From Rossellomorea vietnamensis (lineage in GTDB: Bacteria > Bacillota > Bacilli > Bacillales > Bacillaceae_B), in the NCBI RefSeq assembly GCF_008180615.1, contig NZ_VTEH01000004.1, positions 278,163-342,023 of the forward strand: a stretch of DNA of 63,861 nucleotides, in the 5' to 3' direction. Numbering within the stretch: position 1 is the first letter of the stretch; every line of letters begins with the position of its first letter. The notes beneath the pieces were generated by a model. It had not been told where the DNA came from. It did not search any database and saw only the letters and a program-made list of their open reading frames with translations. Of this stretch, positions 1 to 8,907 are shown piece by piece. A program made the translations under genes and the position numbers.

Positions 1-1133
1 ATCACCAACAAATTGAATTAATCAATAAAACGTTCGGTTGTTGCCGGTTCATCTACAACTATTTTGTTGGGAAACAAAAGAACAAAGACGCTTATTGGTC
101 TATCGTAAATGAAATGGTACAGAATGGGCAGCTTTTACAGAACAATTGGAAAGGTGAATTTTTCAACAAGTACCAATCCATTAAAGCTGTTCGAGAGCTC
201 AAGAAGACCTATTCATTCTTGAAAGAAGTCGATAGTATTGCCCTTCAGAAATCAGTTGAAATCGTTCATGATTCCTACAAACGGTATTACAAGAAACAAA
301 ATCGTTTACCTCGCTTCAAATCGAAGAAGAACCCCGTTCAATCCTATACCACAAAGTTTGTGAACGGGAATATACAAGTGAAAGATCAACACATCAAATT
401 GCCAAAACTCGGCCTGGTTCGGTTTGCCAAGAGTCGAGAGGTGGAAGGCCGAATAATGAACGCCACCATTAGACGAAACCCTTCAGGTACGTTCTTCGTT
501 TCGATTTTGGCTGAATCAGAAGTTCAACCCTATAAGAAAACTGGCACCTCTGTCGGAATCGACGTAGGTTTGAAGGATTTCGCAACTCTTTCAGATGGCA
601 CAACCTATAAAAACCCCCGCTTTTTCCGTACACTAGAAAAGAAAATAATTAATGCCCAATGCATTCTTTCAAGGAGGCAAGTGGGTTCTTCGAATTGGAC
701 TAAACAAAAAAAGAAAGTTGCCCGGCTGCACGAAAAAATCGCTAATGCAAGAAAAGATATGTTGGACAAAATCTCTACCGAAATAGTCAAAAACCACGAC
801 ATTATCGGCATTGAAGATTTGTCTGTCAAAAGTATGTTAAAAAACAAAGATCTTTCAAAAGGAATCAGCGAAGTAAGCTGGGCCCAATTCAGGTCTATGT
901 TGGAATACAAATCATTATGGTACGGCAAACAGGTGATAGCCGCAGCGAAAAATTTCCCTTCCAGCCAGCTATGTTCTGTATGTAATCATAAGTATAAAGC
1001 CGTTAAAGATCTTGCGTTGCGTGAATGGACCTGTCCAAACTGTAAAAGCAACCATCAAAGGGATCTTAACGCAAGTATAAATCTTCGCAATGAAGCATTG
1101 CGATTAACCGCAGGGACTGCGGAGATAGCCTAA
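1..1133 (+). CDS. tnpB: IS200/IS605-family TnpB RNA-guided nuclease, 5' end outside window
   Basis: The frame is open from the first bases of the window (position 3), so the N-terminus lies outside; an internal ATG at 114 is not the true start. TnpB is the RNA-guided endonuclease of IS200/IS605 elements and ancestor of Cas12. All three RuvC parts are visible: an IDVGLKDFATL segment with the first Asp, an IGIEDLSVKSM segment with the Glu, and RDLNASINL with the last Asp. A CxxC...CxxC zinc finger (CSVC, CPNC) lies between the second and third. No stop or frameshift interrupts the visible part, so it may be active. No TnpA is visible; it would have to lie upstream. The insertion separates est from the secG gene expected upstream in Bacillus. 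Confidence 0.93.
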   Translation, partial: HQQIELINKTFGCCRFIYNYFVGKQKNKDAYWSIVNEMVQNGQLLQNNWKGEFFNKYQSIKAVRELKKTYSFLKEVDSIALQKSVEIVHDSYKRYYKKQNRLPRFKSKKNPVQSYTTKFVNGNIQVKDQHIKLPKLGLVRFAKSREVEGRIMNATIRRNPSGTFFVSILAESEVQPYKKTGTSVGIDVGLKDFATLSDGTTYKNPRFFRTLEKKIINAQCILSRRQVGSSNWTKQKKKVARLHEKIANARKDMLDKISTEIVKNHDIIGIEDLSVKSMLKNKDLSKGISEVSWAQFRSMLEYKSLWYGKQVIAAAKNFPSSQLCSVCNHKYKAVKDLALREWTCPNCKSNHQRDLNASINLRNEALRLTAGTAEIA

Positions 1134-1238
1134 CCAAAAACGAACCAACAAGGTTTGTGTTCTTAGGAATCCCCCACTTCAAGCGACCTGTAAGGGCGGT
1201 AAGTGGTGGGTAGTTCAAACAGCAGGCTTCATTACTGG
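1134..1238 (+). ncRNA. IS right end, candidate omegaRNA 3' part with guide
   Basis: Immediately after tnpB a hairpin is formed by CCCCCACTT (1171-1179) and AAGTGGTGGG (1201-1210), followed by TAGTTCAA ending at 1218. This is the usual form of IS605-type right ends. In this family the omegaRNA overlaps the 3' end of tnpB and continues through the right end, and the bases just outside act as guide. The guide would start near 1219. The 5' boundary and exact cleavage site are inferred, not seen. Confidence 0.55.
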
Positions 1239-1282
1239 ATTGTTTTGCCTCTGATTGCTTAGAATATAGGGTAGGGTATTGG

Positions 1283-1302
1283 TTAATCAAACGTTTGATT
1301 AA
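1283..1302. promoter_or_regulatory. Perfect 20-bp palindrome, operator-like
   Basis: TTAATCAAACGTTTGATTAA is a perfect 10+10 inverted repeat with no loop, 124 bp before the est start. Its size and symmetry fit a dimeric HTH repressor site of TetR type. The cognate regulator is not in the window. Confidence 0.4.
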
Positions 1303-1426
1303 TAAGTCGATTCCCTTAAAGGACCGCTCTCTTTGCAGTATTAGAGAGAGGGTGCGCATTGCAGCCACAAACTACAGGCTCTATCAAGCCCTGACTATAT
1401 TTATGAATAAAGGAGTTTCAACAATC

Positions 1427-2173
1427 ATGAAAACAGTTTTACCAAAACCATTTACGTTCCAAGCTGGAAAACGTGCGGTTCTGCTGCTGCACGGTTTTAC
1501 AGGGAATTCCGCTGATGTCCGCATGCTCGGCCGCTTTCTGGAGAAAAAGGGCTACTCATCGCATGCCCCTCACTATAAAGGCCATGGAGTTCCGCCCGAA
1601 GAACTGGTCCATACAGGTCCGGAAGACTGGTGGAAGGATGTCATGGACGGCTATACCCATTTGAAGAGCCTAGGGTATGAGGAAATAGCTGTTGCGGGTC
1701 TCTCGCTCGGAGGGGTATTTTCACTAAAATTAGGTTACACTGTTCCTGTAAAGGGTATTGTACCGATGTGTGCGCCTATGTACATAAAGAGTGAAGACGT
1801 CATGTATGACGGTGTTGTTGAATACGCAAGGGAATTTAAGAAGTTTGAAGGAAAAGACCCTGCGCAAATTGAAGAAGAAATAACAGAGTTCAAGAAAACA
1901 CCAATGAATACATTGAAAGCACTCCAGGAACTGATTGCAGATGTCCGGGGAAATGTAGATATGATTTACAGTCCGACTTTTGTCATCCAGGCGCGGAATG
2001 ACCACATGATAAACACAGATTCGGCCAATATTATTTATGATGCGGTTGAATCTGATAATAAAAAAATTAAATGGTACGAAGAGTCCGGCCATGTCATCAC
2101 GCTCGATAAAGAGAAAGAGCAGCTGCATGAAGATGTTTATGCCTTTCTCGAAGGGCTGGACTGGACTGTTTAA
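1427..2173 (+). CDS. est: Carboxylesterase (Est30/YvaK family)
   Basis: Predicted 248-residue alpha/beta hydrolase that cleaves short to medium acyl esters in the cytoplasm. The sequence is very close to the Geobacillus Est30 carboxylesterase as I remember it. The oxyanion segment LLLHGFTGN is at about 20-27, the nucleophile elbow GLSLGG puts Ser at 93, and the triad is completed by Asp192 (QARNDHM) and His222 (SGHVITLD). The frame is open further upstream, but the ATG at 1427 has AAAGGAGT at correct spacing and gives the family length. It precedes rnr by 24 bp, as in B. subtilis (yvaK-rnr-smpB). Confidence 0.93.
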   Translation: MKTVLPKPFTFQAGKRAVLLLHGFTGNSADVRMLGRFLEKKGYSSHAPHYKGHGVPPEELVHTGPEDWWKDVMDGYTHLKSLGYEEIAVAGLSLGGVFSLKLGYTVPVKGIVPMCAPMYIKSEDVMYDGVVEYAREFKKFEGKDPAQIEEEITEFKKTPMNTLKALQELIADVRGNVDMIYSPTFVIQARNDHMINTDSANIIYDAVESDNKKIKWYEESGHVITLDKEKEQLHEDVYAFLEGLDWTV

Positions 2174-2197
2174 ACGACGACTTAGGAGGTTTAAGAA

Positions 2198-4528
2198 ATG
2201 GATGATTCTATTCGCGGAAAGATAGACAAGCTTCTTTCATACATGAAAGATGAAGCTTATAAACCATTGACGGTGCAGGAACTGGAAGAAGCTTTTGGGA
2301 TTGAAGGTTCTTCCAATTTTAAAGATTTTGTAAAAGCTCTTGTCATCATGGAGGAAAAAGGACTTGTTGTCCGCACGCGCAGCAACCGTTACGGCCTGCC
2401 GGAAAAAATGAATCTTATCCGGGGGAAATTATCGGGTCATGCGAAAGGCTTCGCTTTTGTTCTTCCTGACGAACCGGGATTAGATGACATTTTTATTCCG
2501 CCAAATGAAACCAATAATGCCATGAATGGCGATATCGTGCTGGCGAGGGTCTCCTCGGAAACTTCCGGAAGCAGAAGAGAGGGTTCCATCGTCCGGATTT
2601 TGGAAAGAGGCGTTACACAGGTAGTCGGGACCTATACGGAAAGCAAGCATTTTGGATTTGTGATCCCGGATGACAAGAAATTCTCCAGTGATATTTTCAT
2701 CCCGAAATCTGCCAATATGGGAGCTGTCGAAGGACACAAAGTGGTCGTCGAACTGACCTCCTATCCTGAAGGCCGTAAAAGCGCGGAAGGAGAAGTCACT
2801 GAAATCCTCGGGCATAAAAATGACCCTGGTGTGGATATCCTGTCTGTTATCCATAAACACGGAATAACCGTTGAATTCCCCGATGAAGTGATGGAGCAGG
2901 CCAACAATGTGCCGGATGAAATTGATCCATCCGAGCTTGAAAACCGCCGTGATCTGCGTGAAGAAACCATCGTGACCATTGATGGAGCAGATGCGAAGGA
3001 CCTTGATGATGCGGTTACCGTAAAGAGGCTCAACAATGGAAATTACAAGCTTGGCGTTTATATCGCGGATGTCAGCTACTATGTGACAGAAGGTTCCCCG
3101 ATCGACCAGGAAGGTTTTGAAAGAGGGACGAGTGTGTACTTAGTGGACCGAGTCATCCCGATGATCCCGCACAGGCTTTCAAACGGAATTTGTTCCTTGA
3201 ACCCAAAAGTCGATCGCTTGACTCTTGGCTGTGAGATGGAAATCAACGCACAGGGCGAAGTCGTCAAACACGAAATCTTCCAAAGTGTTATCAAAACGAC
3301 AGAGCGGATGACTTACTCAGACGTGAACAAGATCCTTGTGGATAAGGACGAACAGACACGTGAACGGTACGAGCCGATTGTCCCGATGTTCGAGCAAATG
3401 GAAGACCTTGCGCAGATTCTGAGAGAAAAGCGTATGACCCGCGGAGCGATCGATTTTGATTTTAAAGAATCAAAGGTGCTGGTGGATGACGAAGGCAAGC
3501 CGACTGATGTGGTGTTAAGGACCCGCTCGGTGGCAGAGCGCCTTATCGAGGAGTTTATGCTTGTTGCGAATGAAACCGTGGCAGAGCACTTCCATTGGAT
3601 GGATGTTCCTTTCATCTACCGTATCCATGAAGACCCAAAAGAAGAAAAGCTGCAAAAATTCTTTGAGTTTATCACGAATTTTGGTTTATTCGTAAGAGGA
3701 ACAGCCAATTCCGTCCACCCTCGTGCCCTTCAGGAAATCGTTGAAGCGGTAGAAGGGAAGCCGGAGGAAGTGGTTGTATCGACCATGATGCTTCGTTCCA
3801 TGCAGCAGGCGAAATACTATGCTGAAAGCCTTGGGCACTTTGGACTTTCAACACAGTACTACACCCATTTCACATCGCCGATCCGCCGTTATCCTGACTT
3901 AATCGTTCACCGCCTCATCAGGACGTACCTGATCGAAGGCAAGCTGGATGAGACCACAAGAGCGAAATGGGCAGCACTGATGGATGAAATCGCTGATCAC
4001 ACTTCAAGCCGTGAACGCCGTGCGGTTGACGCAGAGCGTGAAACGGATGAGCTGAAGAAAGCAGAATACATGCTTGATAAGGTCGGAGAAGAATATGAAG
4101 GAATCATTTCTTCTGTCACGAACTTTGGTATGTTCGTCGAGCTTTCCAACACAATCGAAGGCCTTGTCCATGTGAGCTACATGACGGATGACTATTACCG
4201 CTTTGATGAAAGATCCATGGCGATGATTGGTGAAAGAACGGCCAATGTTTTCAGAATCGGAGATGAAATCACCATCCGCGTTGTAAATGTCAACAAAGAT
4301 GAGCGTGCCATCGATTTTGAAATCGTCGGAATGATTAGCAACCAGAGACCGCGTGAAGAACGCCCGACCGTTGTCAGAACGAGGCAAAAGGACCGCAACG
4401 GCGGCGAAATGCCGAAGAAAGATTCTGGCGAATGGTCAACGCGCCCTCCGCAGAACAAGAAGAAAAAAGGCAGCAAGAAGTTTGAGAATGCGCCGAGAAG
4501 CAAAAGAAAGCCGAAGAAACGCAAATAA
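2198..4528 (+). CDS. rnr: Ribonuclease R
   Basis: Processive 3'-5' exoribonuclease of the RNase II/RNB family, 776 residues, the usual size. It degrades structured RNA and works with SmpB-tmRNA on defective messages. The order is N-terminal winged helix (about 1-70), two cold-shock domains (about 70-220), the RNB domain with acidic active site ([14 protein letters not shown] near 265 and the EEFMLVANE segment), a C-terminal S1 domain ([17 protein letters not shown], about 630-705) and a Lys/Arg-rich tail. AGGAGG lies 8 bp before the ATG. A strong hairpin terminator follows, so smpB probably also has its own promoter. Confidence 0.97.
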   Translation: MDDSIRGKIDKLLSYMKDEAYKPLTVQELEEAFGIEGSSNFKDFVKALVIMEEKGLVVRTRSNRYGLPEKMNLIRGKLSGHAKGFAFVLPDEPGLDDIFIPPNETNNAMNGDIVLARVSSETSGSRREGSIVRILERGVTQVVGTYTESKHFGFVIPDDKKFSSDIFIPKSANMGAVEGHKVVVELTSYPEGRKSAEGEVTEILGHKNDPGVDILSVIHKHGITVEFPDEVMEQANNVPDEIDPSELENRRDLREETIVTIDGADAKDLDDAVTVKRLNNGNYKLGVYIADVSYYVTEGSPIDQEGFERGTSVYLVDRVIPMIPHRLSNGICSLNPKVDRLTLGCEMEINAQGEVVKHEIFQSVIKTTERMTYSDVNKILVDKDEQTRERYEPIVPMFEQMEDLAQILREKRMTRGAIDFDFKESKVLVDDEGKPTDVVLRTRSVAERLIEEFMLVANETVAEHFHWMDVPFIYRIHEDPKEEKLQKFFEFITNFGLFVRGTANSVHPRALQEIVEAVEGKPEEVVVSTMMLRSMQQAKYYAESLGHFGLSTQYYTHFTSPIRRYPDLIVHRLIRTYLIEGKLDETTRAKWAALMDEIADHTSSRERRAVDAERETDELKKAEYMLDKVGEEYEGIISSVTNFGMFVELSNTIEGLVHVSYMTDDYYRFDERSMAMIGERTANVFRIGDEITIRVVNVNKDERAIDFEIVGMISNQRPREERPTVVRTRQKDRNGGEMPKKDSGEWSTRPPQNKKKKGSKKFENAPRSKRKPKKRK

Positions 4529-4535
4529 GCTGTTT

Positions 4536-4567
4536 AAGGAGAAAAGAGTCCTTCTTTTCTCCTTTGC
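4536..4567 (+). terminator. rnr terminator
   Basis: AAGGAGAAAAG (4536-4546) pairs perfectly with CTTTTCTCCTT (4554-4564) around a 7-nt loop, a few bases after the rnr stop. No long T-run follows. Confidence 0.65.
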
Positions 4568-4661
4568 TTTCAGCTAGTATAATGGTCTATACTATTGTAA
4601 AATGAGGGCCGGTAACCATAAAGAGAATCTCCGGCCAACAGAGAAAAAGGGGGAAGCTCCA

Positions 4662-5135
4662 ATGCCAAAGGGTGAAGGAAAGTTAATTGCACAGAATAAA
4701 AAAGCGCGCCATGATTTTGCCGTTGAAGAAACATATGAAGCTGGACTTGTTCTGCAAGGAACCGAAATCAAGGCAATCAGGGCAGGACGGGTAAACCTGA
4801 AAGATTCGTTTGCCAGAATCCAGCAGGGTGAAGTTTTTGTCCACAATATGCACATCAGCCCATACGAGCAGGGCAACCGGTATAATCACGAACCGCTCAG
4901 GACGAGAAAGCTGCTGCTTCACAAAAAGCAGATATCACAGCTGATCGGACAAACAAAAGAAGCGGGATATTCCCTGGTACCGTTGAAGCTCTATATTAAA
5001 AATGGAGTCGCCAAGCTTTTAATCGGTCTTGCTAAAGGTAAAAAGAAATTCGATAAGCGTGAAGACCTGAAACGAAAAGATGCGAATCGTACTATCCAGC
5101 GTGAACTTGCTCAAAGGCAGAAAGGGAATTACTGA
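4662..5135 (+). CDS. smpB: SsrA-binding protein SmpB
   Basis: Predicted 157-residue OB-fold protein that binds tmRNA and delivers it to stalled ribosomes. Family segments are present: the N-terminal [34 protein letters not shown], and the basic C-terminal tail ending [19 protein letters not shown]. The frame is open from 4602, but the ATG at 4662 is preceded by AAAGGGGGAAG and gives the usual length. TTGCTT-18 bp-TATACT (4564-4593) could be its own promoter. The tmRNA gene follows 180 bp downstream, the conserved arrangement. Confidence 0.97.
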   Translation: MPKGEGKLIAQNKKARHDFAVEETYEAGLVLQGTEIKAIRAGRVNLKDSFARIQQGEVFVHNMHISPYEQGNRYNHEPLRTRKLLLHKKQISQLIGQTKEAGYSLVPLKLYIKNGVAKLLIGLAKGKKKFDKREDLKRKDANRTIQRELAQRQKGNY

Positions 5136-5163
5136 TTAACGTAATTTACCATAAGCCTATTCA

Positions 5164-5191
5164 TTGCAAAATACCACAGATTTGTTATAAT
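5164..5191 (+). promoter_or_regulatory. Probable sigma-A promoter of ssrA
   Basis: TTGCAA (5164-5169), a 16-bp spacer and a perfect TATAAT (5186-5191). Transcription from here would give a 5' leader of about 115 nt to be removed by RNase P. The leader has an 8-bp inverted repeat GAATAAGT...ACTTATTC around 5233-5260. Confidence 0.6.
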
Positions 5192-5314
5192 AAGAATTGT
5201 CGCAGGGTAATTAAGCGGCAGCAAGGACAACTGAATAAGTAACCGAGCACAACTTATTCTGCCCGTTCTTCCCTTTAGGTTTTTTTTGCTAAAGCGAAAA
5301 TAACCAACTATCAT

Positions 5315-5677
5315 GGGGACGTTACGGATTCGACAGGGATAGTTCGAGCTTGAGTTGCGAGCCGTGGGGATCGTCCACGATAAAACGTCAACGCCAATAA
5401 TAACTGGCAAATCTAACAACAACTTCGCTTTAGCAGCGTAAGCTAGCTTAGCGGTTCCTCCCTCCATCGCCCATGTGGTAGGGTAAGGGACTCACTTTCA
5501 GTGGGCTACGCCGGATTCCACCGTCTGAGGATGAAGGAAGAGATCAATCAGACTAGCTGCACGGACGCCCGTCGATAGGCAGATGTTGCAGCGAACTCGC
5601 GAATGTATCGACTACGCTCGTAGACGCTTAAGTGGCGATATGTCTGGACGTGGGTTCGATTCCCACCGTCTCCACCA
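5315..5677 (+). ncRNA. ssrA: Transfer-messenger RNA
   Basis: tmRNA that rescues stalled ribosomes and tags the nascent chain for proteolysis. The conserved 5' end GGGGACGTTACGGATTCGAC and the 3' tRNA-like end with GGTTCGATTCCCACC and an encoded CCA (5675-5677) are present. The tag frame starts at GGC 5406 and reads GKSNNNFALAA followed by TAA (5439-5441). With the alanine carried by tmRNA the tag is AGKSNNNFALAA, shorter than the 15-residue B. subtilis tag but with the same LAA end. Length is 363 nt. Confidence 0.97.
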
Positions 5678-5701
5678 AATACATATTTGGTGGTTTTTAT
5701 T
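5672..5701 (+). terminator. ssrA terminator overlapping the CCA end
   Basis: CCACCAAAT (5672-5680) pairs with ATTTGGTGG (5685-5693) around a 4-nt loop, then five T. The left arm includes the tmRNA CCA, so the primary transcript must be trimmed to free the aminoacylation end. Confidence 0.85.
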
Positions 5702-5743
5702 TACTAAATTCCAATTTACCACATAAAATTTATCTCTTAAAAA

Positions 5744-5782
5744 GCCATTAACTGCTTAGCAAGGAGTTAATGGCATTTTTAT
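5744..5782 (+). terminator. Second hairpin terminator after ssrA
   Basis: GCCATTAACT (5744-5753) pairs perfectly with AGTTAATGGC (5765-5774), followed by a T-run and preceded by an A-run, so it could work in both directions. Confidence 0.6.
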
Positions 5783-5855
5783 TTATTCAAGTAGCAGCTT
5801 AAGATTACATTAATCAGATCGACTGCAGGGATTCAATGAGATGATTTCTTGCTTC

Positions 5856-6175
5856 TCAACAGCGCGTAAACTGGATTTGCAGTCCAATATCTGGACGTTG
5901 TTTTGATCTCACCGGCCCGTAAACTGGACTTACGGGCCAACACCTGGTTGTTTTATTGATCTCACCGGCCCGTAAATTGGACTTGCGGGCCAATATCTGG
6001 TCGTTTTATTGATCTTACTGGCCCGTAAGTTGGACTTGTGATCCAATATCGGGTGGGTCTCTAGATCTCAACGGCCCGTAAACTGGACTTGCGGGCCAAC
6101 ACCTGGTTGTTTTATTGATTTCAGCGGCCCGTAAACAGGATTTGCAGCCCACTATCCGGTGATTCACCCTGCCTC
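5856..6175. repeat. 53-bp tandem array, six units, each with a hairpin
   Basis: The anchor CGTAAA/G recurs at 5865, 5918, 5971, 6024, 6077 and 6130, exactly 53 bp apart each time. The core of a unit is GGCCCGTAA-7 nt-TTRCGGGCC, a 9-bp hairpin. One unit has a perfect A-T pair where others have a T-G wobble. Substitutions are frequent but no unit gains or loses a base. No cas gene is near and there are no unique spacers, so this is not CRISPR. No convincing ORF crosses it. The rest of 5783-6322 shows nothing recognisable. Confidence 0.85.
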
Positions 6176-6322
6176 AATGCCCCTCAAAACCCCCGTTTAC
6201 ACCTCACAACCCACTCCTGCTCAACTTTTTTAAATCTCATAAAAACATTTCTCTAAAAAATTCTTCAATCAACATGCACCCTGTATGGTATTATTTATTT
6301 AACGTTATCAGGAGGCCAATAC

Positions 6323-7375
6323 ATGTACATCAAAATTTTTAATTCCTTAATGACAACGAGAAGGACAAGGAATGAAATCCCTTCATGTAACTTAGAGGGT
6401 CATATTGCCCGGATGACTTCCCTTTTGCAGGAAAAAGGGGGAAATCATCTTACGCATTTAACCTTTTTAAAAGATAAAGAAGTATTTTGGAATGAAGAAC
6501 AAACTGTTTTTATACTATATAAGCGTTTTGCCAATAAATTGATTGTGCTGGGTGATCCGGTGGGGGAAGAGGCTCATATTTACCAAGCCATTAAGGAGTT
6601 TTCCGACTACGGCAGGGATAAAGGGTTAAAACCGGTTTTTTATCAAATCAGTCCTAAGTTCATGCAGCATTACCATGATTCAGGGTACAGGTTCGTCAAG
6701 CTGGGAGAAGAAGGGATTGTGAACCTTCAGCTATTCAGCACAGAAGGTAAAAAGAATGGCAAGCTGCGGACAAGTTTGAATAAGTTAAGCAGAAATGGTT
6801 ACTCCTTTGATGTCATGCTGCCCCCTTTTTCGGAGGAAGTGCTTTCAGAAATTACTGCGGTTTCAAGCATGTGGCTTGGTGATCAAAAGGAAAAAGGTTT
6901 TTCGGTTGCTGCATTCAGTGAGGAATACGTTTCCCGCTTTCCTGTTGCCATGATAAGAGATTCCCAAGGCAAGTTAATTGCCTTTGCAACTTTGCCGACC
7001 AATTATAAAGGGACGATCAGCATTGATTTGATGAGAAAAGTGGCCGACAGTCCCAATGGCACAATGGATGCGTTGTTTGTCCATATCTTCAATTGGGCAA
7101 AAAGCAATGGCTATAAAGCCTGCAGTCTGGGGATGTCCCCACTGTCCAATGTGGGAAACTGCCACCATTCCTTCATGACTGAAAAACTTATACATTTAGC
7201 TTACCTGCATGGAAATTCCCTATACAATTTCAGGGGCCTCAGGGAGTTTAAAGATAAGTTCTCCACGGATTGGGAGCCTAAGTATCTGGCTTACAAGAAG
7301 ACCGCTCTTCCTATTGCATTCGTTCAGTTGCTGCTGCTGATCAACCAGAATCAGAAAACGAAGAACACCTTTTAA
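6323..7375 (+). CDS. Stand-alone MprF C-terminal-domain (DUF2156) protein
   Basis: 350 residues matching the cytosolic aminoacyl-transfer domain of MprF, which moves Lys or Ala from tRNA to phosphatidylglycerol. Family segments seen: LIVLGDPVG (about 73-81), KEKGFSVAAF (about 194), the DLMRK...PNGTMDALF segment (about 237-254), LGMSPLSNVG (about 270) and LYNFRGLREFKDKF (about 298). The MprF flippase membrane helices are absent, so this is a soluble or peripheral form whose acceptor is unknown. AGGAGG lies 7-8 bp before the ATG. The gene 22 bp downstream is probably cotranscribed. Confidence 0.85.
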   Translation: MYIKIFNSLMTTRRTRNEIPSCNLEGHIARMTSLLQEKGGNHLTHLTFLKDKEVFWNEEQTVFILYKRFANKLIVLGDPVGEEAHIYQAIKEFSDYGRDKGLKPVFYQISPKFMQHYHDSGYRFVKLGEEGIVNLQLFSTEGKKNGKLRTSLNKLSRNGYSFDVMLPPFSEEVLSEITAVSSMWLGDQKEKGFSVAAFSEEYVSRFPVAMIRDSQGKLIAFATLPTNYKGTISIDLMRKVADSPNGTMDALFVHIFNWAKSNGYKACSLGMSPLSNVGNCHHSFMTEKLIHLAYLHGNSLYNFRGLREFKDKFSTDWEPKYLAYKKTALPIAFVQLLLLINQNQKTKNTF

Positions 7376-7397
7376 ATCTACGCGAAAGGATGTTTCC

Positions 7398-7718
7398 GTG
7401 ACACCTTTTACAGAAGACGTAATAAAAATTATTAGAAACATCCCTGCAGGAAAAGTCATGACCTATGGACAGATTGCGGGACTGGCTGGAAGTCCGCGTG
7501 CTGCCCGCCAGGTTGTCCGGATTCTCCATTCCATGAGCCGTAAACACGAGCTTCCCTGGCATAGGGTCATCAATGCTCAGGGCCAAATTGCTCTTCGTGA
7601 TGAAGAGTCTTTTGAAGAACAGCGGCTGAACCTGGAAACGGAGGGTGTAGATGTCGGCCTGCAAGGGAAAATAGATTTAGAGAGATTTCAATGGAATCCT
7701 GAAATAGCTGAAACATAA
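7398..7718 (+). CDS. Alkyltransferase-like (ATL) protein, MGMT family without active Cys
   Basis: 106-residue homologue of the C-terminal domain of O6-alkylguanine-DNA alkyltransferases. The helix-turn-helix and Arg finger region (SPRAARQVVRIL) is present, but the PCHRV active site reads PWHRV (LPWHRVINAQG), the signature of ATL proteins. These bind O6-alkylguanine without repairing it and flag it for nucleotide excision repair. It cannot be an alkyl acceptor at that position. Starts with GTG after AAAGGA. A hairpin with TTTTTT (7721-7746) ends the unit. Confidence 0.9.
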   Translation: MTPFTEDVIKIIRNIPAGKVMTYGQIAGLAGSPRAARQVVRILHSMSRKHELPWHRVINAQGQIALRDEESFEEQRLNLETEGVDVGLQGKIDLERFQWNPEIAET

Positions 7719-7720
7719 GG

Positions 7721-7746
7721 GACACTTCCAAAGGAGTGTCTTTTTT
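7721..7746 (+). terminator. Terminator after ATL gene
   Basis: GACACT (7721-7726) and AGTGTC (7735-7740) form a stem followed by a run of T. Confidence 0.75.
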
Positions 7747-7786
7747 ATGCCTGTTAGCAAAAAATGTGTCCGCTTTACACGAAATG

Positions 7787-8211
7787 GATTTCCGCTCCAG
7801 GCGGACGACTCCGCGGGGCGGGCGGTGAAGTAAAAGCGGAAGCGGCCGTTCAGCGACGTACAGATTTTAGGGCTCTCGTATGAGATAAAGGAATCACGAA
7901 GAGCGTAAGCGATTCGATGATGACTTATCTATAAAAAGTGAAATGGCCCCGCTCAGCGGCGTACGGACTGGACTGACTCCGCATGAGATAAAGGAAACAC
8001 AACGAACATAGTGAGTTGATGTTGACTTATCGCAAGGAGGAGGCAGGGAAGTACGCTAGCCGATGGGGTCATGCAGCTAGATTAGCAAGGAGAGAGACCG
8101 AAATCTGCTAGTCGCTGGCCGCTGGAGCTGGATGAGCCTCCTCGGCTGCGCCTGCGGGGTCTCACCTGTCCCGCTAGTCCCGCAGGAGATCGTCCGCCTT
8201 CCGCTTCAATC
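7787..8211. repeat. Large structured intergenic repeat (nested hairpins)
   Basis: The borders are GGATTTCCGCTCC on the left and GGCGGAAG-like sequence on the right, read as near inverted ends. Inside are two hairpins closed by GATAA...TTATC (7883-7929 and 7987-8031). The outer arms CAGCGAC-GTA-CAGATTT and AAATCTG-CTA-GTCGCTG, near 7850 and 8110, are complementary around a GTA/CTA internal loop. Related copies lie at 20.5, 63.3 and 63.7 kb. No protein is encoded. The interval 8212-8542 shows nothing recognisable. I do not know a named family for it. Confidence 0.75.
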
Positions 8212-8542
8212 ATCCTACGTAAATGGGAAATAGTAATATCAACATTCTAAATCAGCAATCAAACTAAAAATCTTTTAAATAGACTGTTGGCGCATTATAA
8301 ATGTTTTCGGAATTATACCCTTTCAAGTACTAAGATTTTCATCTGTAAATGCCCAGAATATATAGCCGTTATCTTACAAAGTTAATATAAAAAGCAACAA
8401 AATTTATAAAAAGCGCCTCTTTATACTTTAACCTCTCTAATGCTTTTACCGTGAGAGAAAAATTTGCTGCATAGTCCTCGCTCTAAGAAATGATGTGTTA
8501 AAATATTCTAAAAACTATATTAACAAGAATTGGGGAGCAGGG

Positions 8543-8896
8543 ATGGATGCGTTAGGAATTTCGGTAGCTGTGTTGATGATTGTCATTGTGGTTTTCTCGA
8601 GTAAAAAGGAATATAACAAAATGAGTACCGCTGAAAAGGAAAAGCTGAAGGAGGAGTTGAGAAACCCGCTGATCCTCGTAGCAGGATTGATACCGGCAGG
8701 GTTCCTCTTAGTATTTATTTCGATTGCTTTGCAGTCAGCCACTCTCAGGAATATTGCTTTTGCTTTAATGGGCCTTGGCATGATCATTGAAGGCGCGATG
8801 TTGTCCAAGGAGTCATCGAGAGGTACTTTACTCGTTGTTCTTGGGTCCTCTGCCATTCTTGTGCTTGGTTTACTGGCCACTCGGCCGTTCTGGTAA
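8543..8896 (+). CDS. Small membrane protein, unknown function
   Basis: 117 residues with three hydrophobic segments (about 3-20, 48-66 and 70-115, the last probably a pair) and a charged loop after the first (KKEYNKMSTAEKEKLKEELRN). The frame is open from 8495, but the ATG at 8543 has GGGGAG at good spacing. It lies 11 bp before a DUF3784-like gene and both have short charged loops after the first helix, so they probably form one unit. I do not recognise the family. Confidence 0.7.
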   Translation: MDALGISVAVLMIVIVVFSSKKEYNKMSTAEKEKLKEELRNPLILVAGLIPAGFLLVFISIALQSATLRNIAFALMGLGMIIEGAMLSKESSRGTLLVVLGSSAILVLGLLATRPFW

Positions 8897-8907
8897 GGAG
8901 GCATTAC

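Noticed and set aside
605..928. Minus-strand 107-codon ORF inside tnpB
   Set aside because: Shadow of the coding strand of tnpB, no ribosome site.
1..1133. Cas12 effector of a type V CRISPR system
   Set aside because: Size and zinc finger are those of TnpB, and an IS right end follows; no array or adaptation genes.
5856..6175. CRISPR array
   Set aside because: The whole 53-bp unit is repeated, with no unique spacers, and no cas genes are near. The same applies to the 52-bp array.
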